DNA of 64,000 nucleotides from Subtercola lobariae (GTDB taxonomy: Bacteria; Actinomycetota; Actinomycetes; Actinomycetales; Microbacteriaceae). The notes beneath the pieces are model-generated. The model was given only the letters and a program-made list of their open reading frames with translations. It searched no databases and was not told the DNA's origin. Shown one piece after another: positions 62,588-64,000 of the stretch (positions are counted from its first letter, which is position 1; every line of letters begins with the position of its first letter). Made by a program: the position numbers and the translations under genes. Location: assembly GCF_014640255.1 (NCBI RefSeq), contig NZ_BMGP01000006.1, positions 327,035-391,034 of the forward strand, in the 5' to 3' direction.

Positions 62588-62977
62588 ATGTCACGGAAAC
62601 AGCGTAAAACGGCCAGGTCAAAATATTTTCAGAACTCCGGGCCGGTTTTCGTGCCGACCACCCATGACCACGGGCACGTCCTCGCAATCATCGACGCGGT
62701 CTCCTCGTTTGGCGGTGAGCCCTATGCCCGGATCTACCGAGATAAGTTGGGCGGCGACACAACAACGATAGTCAGCCTCCGATTCAGTAGTTACCGGGCG
62801 AAGATCGGACCACTCCCACCAAAGATTGCCGCAAGGCTGCGCCCAGCAGTGTTCTGGAACGGCTTACGCAACCGCGCCATCAACGTACCCGCCCGCATCG
62901 ACACCAACCCCGACTCACCCCACTACCTCGGAGTATGGCTCAACACCACACTCAAAGAGAATGTAACCACAAATTAG
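62588..62977 (+). CDS. Hypothetical protein
   Basis: A 129-residue basic protein (SRKQRKTARSKYFQNSGPVFVPTTHDHGHVLAIIDAVSSFGGEPYARIYRDKLGG). No recognised family, signal or membrane segment. The ATG follows a GGGGG tract at 62578-62582. An imperfect hairpin (GGTGCCGGGG/CCCGGGCACC, about 62522-62549) lies upstream. The neighbouring stretch 62978-63272 contains only a short open segment on the minus strand (ending near 63099) that looks like a fragment, not a gene. Confidence 0.5.
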   Translation: MSRKQRKTARSKYFQNSGPVFVPTTHDHGHVLAIIDAVSSFGGEPYARIYRDKLGGDTTTIVSLRFSSYRAKIGPLPPKIAARLRPAVFWNGLRNRAINVPARIDTNPDSPHYLGVWLNTTLKENVTTN

Positions 62978-63272
62978 CTGCGGGCCGTTGCCTGCTCCCG
63001 CGGGTGCGGGGTACCCAGGCGTCTGAAAGATTTACCCTGACCGCTTCTACAGGTGCTGCGTTCCACAGTGGCGTATTCCGGACCGTTGAGCAGCGGCTAG
63101 GCCAGGATCGCTAGCTCACGGTTGCCGTAAAGGGTGACTTTAACAATGTCCCCGCCAGCACGGACGGCGTCAAGTGCGGCGGCCAATAGCCGGGAGCTCA
63201 ATCGAGGGTTCGAAAAGCCAATTACTGCCCATGCAGATCGGCAATCACCTCGAACCGCAGAAAGCTCTGTGT

Positions 63273-63992
63273 TCAGGCTGGCTGACTGCTGAGGTCGAGG
63301 GTTCCGTTGATGACGTTTTGGGCGTCGGTGAGGAGTTTGTTGTTGTTGGAGCGGGCGTGGTTGCGGATCCGGTCGAACGCTTCGTCGGGGGTGATGTTCG
63401 CTTGACCGGCGAGCATCCCTTTGGCCTGTTCGATTAGTACCCGGTTGTTCAGCGCGGTTTGCAGCTGTTCAGCGAGATCGGTTTTGGCGATGCTGCTCCG
63501 GTCCTGCAGAAGACTGATCGTTGCCATGTCCGCGAGTGCTTGACCCAATGCCACATCAGCGTCGGTCATCAGGGTGGTGTCGTTCGAGACCAGGTTCATG
63601 GCCCCGACCACGTCGCCGCGGAGCCGGAGGGGAAGCGCGTGAGTGGATCGCACTCCTGCTTCAGCGGCGACGCCGACGAAGCGTGGCCAACGGTCTTCTG
63701 CTTCCGTGATCGTCGCGTTTGTGACGGGTTGACCGCTGCGGAAGCAGTCCAGACACGGGCCTTCGTCGATTTGCAGTTCGAACAGTTCCAGGTTTCGGAT
63801 CCTCTCCGAGGACGAAGCTGCCAGTCTGAGGCCGCCGCGGAGATCGGTGAGCATGATCCCGGCCGCGTCCACATTCAAAAGTTCCACGCATGCGTCCGCG
63901 AGGTAGTGCAGAAGATCGGTGGCGTCGAAATCGTCGGTAAGGGTATCGGCGAGGGTAATGAAAACTTCGGCGAGGCGGGTTTCTCGTGTCAT
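63273..63992 (-). CDS. GAF and ANTAR domain regulator
   Basis: A 239-residue putative RNA-binding antiterminator. The N-terminal GAF domain (about 25-165) has DAAGIMLTDLRGGLRLAASSSERIRNLELFELQIDEGPCLDCFRSGQPV and PLRLRGDVVGAMNL. The C-terminal ANTAR helical bundle (LAEQLQTALNNRVLIEQAKGMLAGQANITPDEAFDRIRNHAR) binds paired hairpins in mRNA leaders. The Cys residues in GPCLDC could sense redox state. The gene is nearly at the right edge; its promoter is outside the window. Confidence 0.93.
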   Translation of the reverse strand: MTRETRLAEVFITLADTLTDDFDATDLLHYLADACVELLNVDAAGIMLTDLRGGLRLAASSSERIRNLELFELQIDEGPCLDCFRSGQPVTNATITEAEDRWPRFVGVAAEAGVRSTHALPLRLRGDVVGAMNLVSNDTTLMTDADVALGQALADMATISLLQDRSSIAKTDLAEQLQTALNNRVLIEQAKGMLAGQANITPDEAFDRIRNHARSNNNKLLTDAQNVINGTLDLSSQPA

Positions 63993-64000
63993 GCGCGTTC

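Noticed and set aside
63099..63200. A short minus-strand open segment ending VTLYGNRELAILA
   Set aside because: It resembles a small antitoxin-like tail but has no clear start or ribosome-binding site and is too short to call a gene.
42878..64000. A right-hand attachment-site copy of the tRNA-Ser 3' end
   Set aside because: Reading through the region after the tRNA, I found no second copy of TTCGAATCTCACGCC, so an att pair cannot be claimed within this window.

Overview
The window looks like chromosome from a high-GC actinobacterium, most likely the Microbacteriaceae. The signs are strong G/C third-position bias, frequent GTG/TTG starts, TGA stops with 4-bp gene overlaps, a mycothiol-type (DinB-fold) maleylpyruvate isomerase, and a GAF-ANTAR regulator. 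No CRISPR array, rRNA gene or intact insertion sequence was seen. One tRNA gene is present (Ser, anticodon TGA). All functions are read from translated motifs; no database search was run.

Region 1 (1-19,440) is a carbohydrate locus centred on L-rhamnose. It has a GH43 enzyme (cut by the left edge), a large GH78 alpha-L-rhamnosidase, a LacI regulator, a GH127-like protein, a Tat-exported barrel-type hydrolase candidate, two hormone-sensitive-lipase-type esterases, and an ABM/TetR pair. It also holds a complete rhamnose route: isomerase, kinase, and a fused rhamnulose-1-phosphate aldolase/dehydrogenase, with a second LacI regulator. Near-identical LacI-type operators (core TGAAACGTATCA) sit in front of three transcription units, so the locus reads as one regulon. 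Several genes here carry in-frame short tandem repeats.

Region 2 (19,635-42,670) is mostly core or conserved genome. It contains a three-gene ATP-grasp/alpha-E/transglutaminase operon, a monoacylglycerol-lipase-like hydrolase, a lipoate ligase with an extra N-terminal domain, an apparently solitary DNA methyltransferase, and a 14-TM drug transporter. It also contains several secreted proteins (amidase-like lipoprotein, VanY carboxypeptidase, beta-propeller, cadherin-like protein), a Fic protein, phosphoglucomutase, prephenate dehydratase, a lipid kinase, seryl-tRNA synthetase and a HAD phosphatase.

Region 3 (42,878-61,140) begins at the tRNA-Ser gene, directly followed by what may be the decayed 3' end of an integrase. 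It then holds a dense aromatic-catabolism block. An eight-gene leftward operon encodes a class II aldolase, three short-chain dehydrogenases, a sugar-type ABC importer and an ABM protein. Next to it lie a 3-hydroxybenzoate 6-hydroxylase-like flavoenzyme, a benzoylformate-decarboxylase-like ThDP enzyme with an aldehyde dehydrogenase, two IclR regulators, a LigB/LigA-like extradiol dioxygenase pair, and a MarR-led gentisate operon (dioxygenase, fumarylpyruvate hydrolase, maleylpyruvate isomerase). The simplest reading is stepwise conversion of a side-chain-bearing 3-hydroxyphenyl compound, through 3-hydroxybenzaldehyde, 3-hydroxybenzoate and gentisate, to fumarate and pyruvate. A second, extradiol ring-opening branch has an unknown substrate. 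This block is the best candidate for an undescribed system.

Region 4 (61,141-64,000) is a ragged zone with a frameshifted gene relic, a CPBP-type membrane protein, a small hypothetical protein and a GAF-ANTAR regulator.
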